The notes under the pieces are model-generated. The model saw nothing but the letters and a program-made list of their open reading frames with translations. It was not told the DNA's origin and did no database searches. Of a DNA stretch of 9,003 nt, positions 7,284-9,003 are shown in pieces. Made by a program: the position numbers and the translations under genes. The stretch is from Desulfosarcina sp. (GTDB lineage: Bacteria; Desulfobacterota; Desulfobacteria; Desulfobacterales; Desulfosarcinaceae), in assembly GCA_030642405.1 (NCBI GenBank), contig DAOWNV010000093.1, positions 1-9,003 on the forward strand, written 5' to 3'. Numbering within the stretch: the first letter of the stretch is position 1; the number at the start of each line of letters is the position of its first letter.

Positions 7284-7285
7284 CC

Positions 7286-7320
7286 ACAATTATAAAAAAA
7301 ATAATTTTTTTTATAATTGT
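7286..7320. repeat. Perfect 16-bp AT-rich palindrome over the predicted transcription start
   Basis: ACAATTAT plus eight A (7286-7301), loop TAA, then eight T plus ATAATTGT (7305-7320): 16 perfectly paired bases with a 3-base loop. A third, imperfect copy of the outer motif (ACAATCAT) begins at 7322, forming a second dyad ATTGT-A-ACAAT (7316-7326). Lying at +1 of the strong plus-strand promoter, it is placed like an operator, or would give a 5'-end hairpin on the mRNA. It is not a usual terminator because the stem contains almost no GC pairs and the T run lies within the stem. Confidence 0.75.
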
Positions 7321-7385
7321 AACAATCATTATATTTGCCACTTCTATGTTGATTTAAGATACGGTTTTGATCAAGAGAATAGAAG

Positions 7386-7454
7386 ATGAATGACAAAGAA
7401 ATGCAACCCGCCAAGAACACACTTAACTTCCCGCTTTTTACAAAAACACACTAA
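7386..7454 (+). CDS. Possible 22-codon leader ORF upstream of the acyl-CoA synthetase gene
   Basis: ATG at 7386 opens a short frame reading MNDKEMQPAKNTLNFPLFTK then TH and stop TAA (7452-7454). The stop codon overlaps the AAGGAG Shine-Dalgarno of the next gene and ends 11 bases before its ATG, a layout compatible with translational coupling. Its own ribosome binding site is poor (AGAAG directly against the ATG, AAGAGA further up), and I recognise no family or attenuator-type codon run. A short frame of this size arises easily by chance, so this is a weak call. Confidence 0.2.
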   Translation: MNDKEMQPAKNTLNFPLFTKTH

Positions 7455-7465
7455 GGAGAATTATT

Positions 7466-9003
7466 ATGAGTACTGAAATTATCAAAGGATTTCCCTCAAC
7501 TTCAGGTGATGATTACCAGCTAAATATTATTACTTTTTTAAAAAGCGCGGCAACCACATATCCGGATGTGGAAGTTGTTTCCAGAAATATTGATGGGAGC
7601 ATATTACGGTATAACTATCATGAAGCCTACCAAAGAACCAAAAAGCTTGCCAAAGCTTTAATTACGCTGGGAATCAAACCTGGTGACAGGGTTGGAATAG
7701 CGGACTGGAATACCCACCGTTTTTTTGAGCTTTATTACGCTATTTCAGGTATCGGCGCAGTAGCTTTGGAGCTGAATCCTCGAATCGCAGGAGTGGACAG
7801 AACGTATGTTATTAATCACGCGGAAGCAAAACTGATTTTTGTCGCTGACAGCCTGCTCCCGATAATCGAACCTATTGCAAGCGATTTGAATACCGTGCAA
7901 GGCTATGTGGTAATAACAGATAAAAAAATGGAAGATATAAAAACCGGGCTTAATCCGGTAAACAGCTATGAAGATATTCTGGCGGCAGAAACGGCTGAAT
8001 ACACTTTTCCGATGATTGATGAAACTTCCGCTTTTGCTGCCTGCTACACATCCGGAACAACAGGTAAACCAAAAGGCGTATTTGTATCTCACAGAGCAAT
8101 GTATCTGCATACCTTGATGATTGCGAGTATGCTTAAAATGGGGCATGATGATGTGATTATGCAAACCGTTCCCATGTTTCATGCTCAAGGCTGGGGAGTC
8201 TTTATCTGTGCCCCTATGGTTGGTGCCAAGATCGTGTTTTCGGGCATGTATACTGCCGAGGCAACTACTTCTCTGGTTGATCTTATGATATCTGAAAAGG
8301 TAACTGTAAATAACGGTGCTCCCGCCATTTATATGCCAATGCTGGAACAAATCCGTTCCATGTCTGAAAAGCCTGACTTTTCAGGTTTAAGGATGATTTC
8401 AGGAGCTACGGAACCGCCTCTTGCGATGATGAAAGGGTTTGATGAACTGGGTGGTAATGTTATCCATGCCTATGGTGCCACGGAAACAGCTCCGCTGGTA
8501 TCTGTTAACCTGCTTAAAGCTGAATTAAATGATTTGCCTGAAAATGAGAAATGGGAGCTTCGAAAGAAACAGGGCTTGCCGGTTACGGGAATTGAGATGA
8601 AACTCGTTGCGGCAGATGGAAAGGATGTACCCCATGATGGAGAGACTGTGGGCGAACTGCTTATTAAAGGGCCCTGGATTACAAGTTCCTATTATGATGA
8701 TCCCAGAACCGCAGAATCCTTTACAGATGGATACTGGAAAAGTGGTGATGCGGCAACTATTGATAAAAACGGATATATTAAAATAAGCGACAGGTTTAAA
8801 GACCTGATTAAAAGCGGCGGTGAATGGATATCTTCGATTGACCTTGAAAATTCTCTAATGGCACATGAAGCTGTTGTGGAAGCCTCTGTAGCTGGTTTGC
8901 CCCATCCAAAATGGGAGGAAAGACCGCTTGCCCTGGTGATTTTAAGAGAAAATTTCAAAGGCAAAATAACAAAGCAAGATCTTCTTGATTTTATTAGTCC
9001 GAA
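7466..9003 (+). CDS. AMP-forming fatty acyl-CoA synthetase (medium/long-chain type), 3' end missing
   Basis: Activates a carboxylic acid, probably a medium- or long-chain fatty acid, to acyl-CoA through an acyl-adenylate, in the cytoplasm or at the inner membrane. The frame is open from ATG 7466 to the right edge (512 codons seen; relatives are about 540-550), so only the end of the C-terminal domain is missing. Motifs: P-loop YTSGTTGKPKGV (194-205), FHAQGWG (238-244), YGATE (336-340), YWKSGDAATIDKNGYI (423-438) and the hinge region DRFKDLIKSGGEWISSIDLE (442-461). The early block EVVSRNIDGSILRYNYHEAY (36-55) and WNTHRFFELYYAISGIGAVA (81-100) are like AlkK/long-chain FACS relatives. The catalytic Lys near the C-terminus lies outside the window. 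Shine-Dalgarno AAGGAG (7453-7458) is 7 bases before the ATG. Chain-length specificity cannot be read from sequence; it may instead act on an aromatic or dicarboxylic acid. Confidence 0.93.
   Translation, partial: MSTEIIKGFPSTSGDDYQLNIITFLKSAATTYPDVEVVSRNIDGSILRYNYHEAYQRTKKLAKALITLGIKPGDRVGIADWNTHRFFELYYAISGIGAVALELNPRIAGVDRTYVINHAEAKLIFVADSLLPIIEPIASDLNTVQGYVVITDKKMEDIKTGLNPVNSYEDILAAETAEYTFPMIDETSAFAACYTSGTTGKPKGVFVSHRAMYLHTLMIASMLKMGHDDVIMQTVPMFHAQGWGVFICAPMVGAKIVFSGMYTAEATTSLVDLMISEKVTVNNGAPAIYMPMLEQIRSMSEKPDFSGLRMISGATEPPLAMMKGFDELGGNVIHAYGATETAPLVSVNLLKAELNDLPENEKWELRKKQGLPVTGIEMKLVAADGKDVPHDGETVGELLIKGPWITSSYYDDPRTAESFTDGYWKSGDAATIDKNGYIKISDRFKDLIKSGGEWISSIDLENSLMAHEAVVEASVAGLPHPKWEERPLALVILRENFKGKITKQDLLDFISP

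Larger units (their letters stand above)
7026..7465. other. Divergent intergenic region between lysS and the acyl-CoA synthetase gene
   Basis: A 440-base stretch without a substantial gene. Going left to right it holds the lysS leader (7026-7180), with a TATAAG on the minus strand at 7098-7103 that lacks a good -35 partner, and a 6-bp dyad TCACTT/AAGTGA (7127-7132, 7139-7144) that might be an operator. Then come the 18-bp inverted repeat (7181-7272), the plus-strand promoter (7255-7283), the AT-rich palindrome (7286-7320), and a roughly 145-base leader containing a 22-codon upstream ORF (7386-7454) and the Shine-Dalgarno AAGGAG (7453-7458). No tRNA, transposase remnant or known riboswitch was recognised. 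Confidence 0.8.

Noticed and set aside
7286..7320. AT-rich palindrome as a bidirectional intrinsic terminator
   Set aside because: The stem is nearly all A-T, the T run is inside the stem, and it stands between divergent genes where no terminator is needed.
7346..7376. FNR/CRP-like site around TTGAT and GATCAA downstream of the acyl-CoA synthetase promoter
   Set aside because: The half-sites have the wrong spacing (not TTGAT-N4-ATCAA), and TTGATCAA alone is a common short palindrome.
7745..8350. A 201-codon minus-strand open frame opposite the acyl-CoA synthetase
   Set aside because: It lies wholly antisense to a clear AMP-forming ligase with intact motifs; its His/Cys/Ser-rich sequence fits no family and looks like a shadow frame.

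Overview
This window looks like chromosomal DNA from a Gram-negative bacterium, most likely a Desulfobacterota (deltaproteobacterial) sulfate-reducer-type organism. The evidence is the gene order lysS - lolC/E - lolD - bamA - ompH(skp) - lpxD, which I associate with that group, a moderate to AT-leaning base composition, and a BamA carrying an extra TolB-N-like domain. The species call is inference; the gene identities are read from protein motifs.

Minus strand, positions 7025 down to 1: a compact, co-directional cluster for building the outer membrane. In transcription order it holds lysS (lysyl-tRNA synthetase), a LolC/LolE-family permease, the LolD ATPase (the two overlap by 8 bases), BamA, the periplasmic chaperone OmpH/Skp, and the first 51 codons of lpxD (GTG start), which runs off the left edge. 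The products cover lipoprotein release from the inner membrane (Lol), beta-barrel insertion (BamA), escort of barrel precursors (Skp) and lipid A acylation (LpxD). Gaps are short (15 to 93 bases). The gap before ompH holds a good sigma-70-like promoter, so ompH-lpxD may have its own start of transcription.

Positions 7026-7465: a 440-base divergent intergenic region, the least ordinary part of the window. It holds a perfect 18-bp inverted repeat (arms 7181-7198 and 7255-7272) whose two arms each carry an outward-facing TTGACA. The right-hand one forms a near-consensus promoter (TTGACA, 17 bp, TATAAA). A perfect 16-bp AT-only-plus-end-GC palindrome (7286-7320) sits on the predicted transcription start. 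A 22-codon upstream ORF (7386-7454) ends in the Shine-Dalgarno sequence of the next gene.

Plus strand, 7466 to the right edge: a long 5' part (512 codons) of an AMP-forming fatty acyl-CoA synthetase, cut by the window end. It is functionally unrelated to the minus-strand cluster except through lipid metabolism, and appears to be separately controlled from the intergenic region. No RNA genes, CRISPR arrays, transposase genes or phage genes were seen. No clearly new multi-gene system is present; the most novel candidates are the regulatory or repeat structures at 7181-7320.
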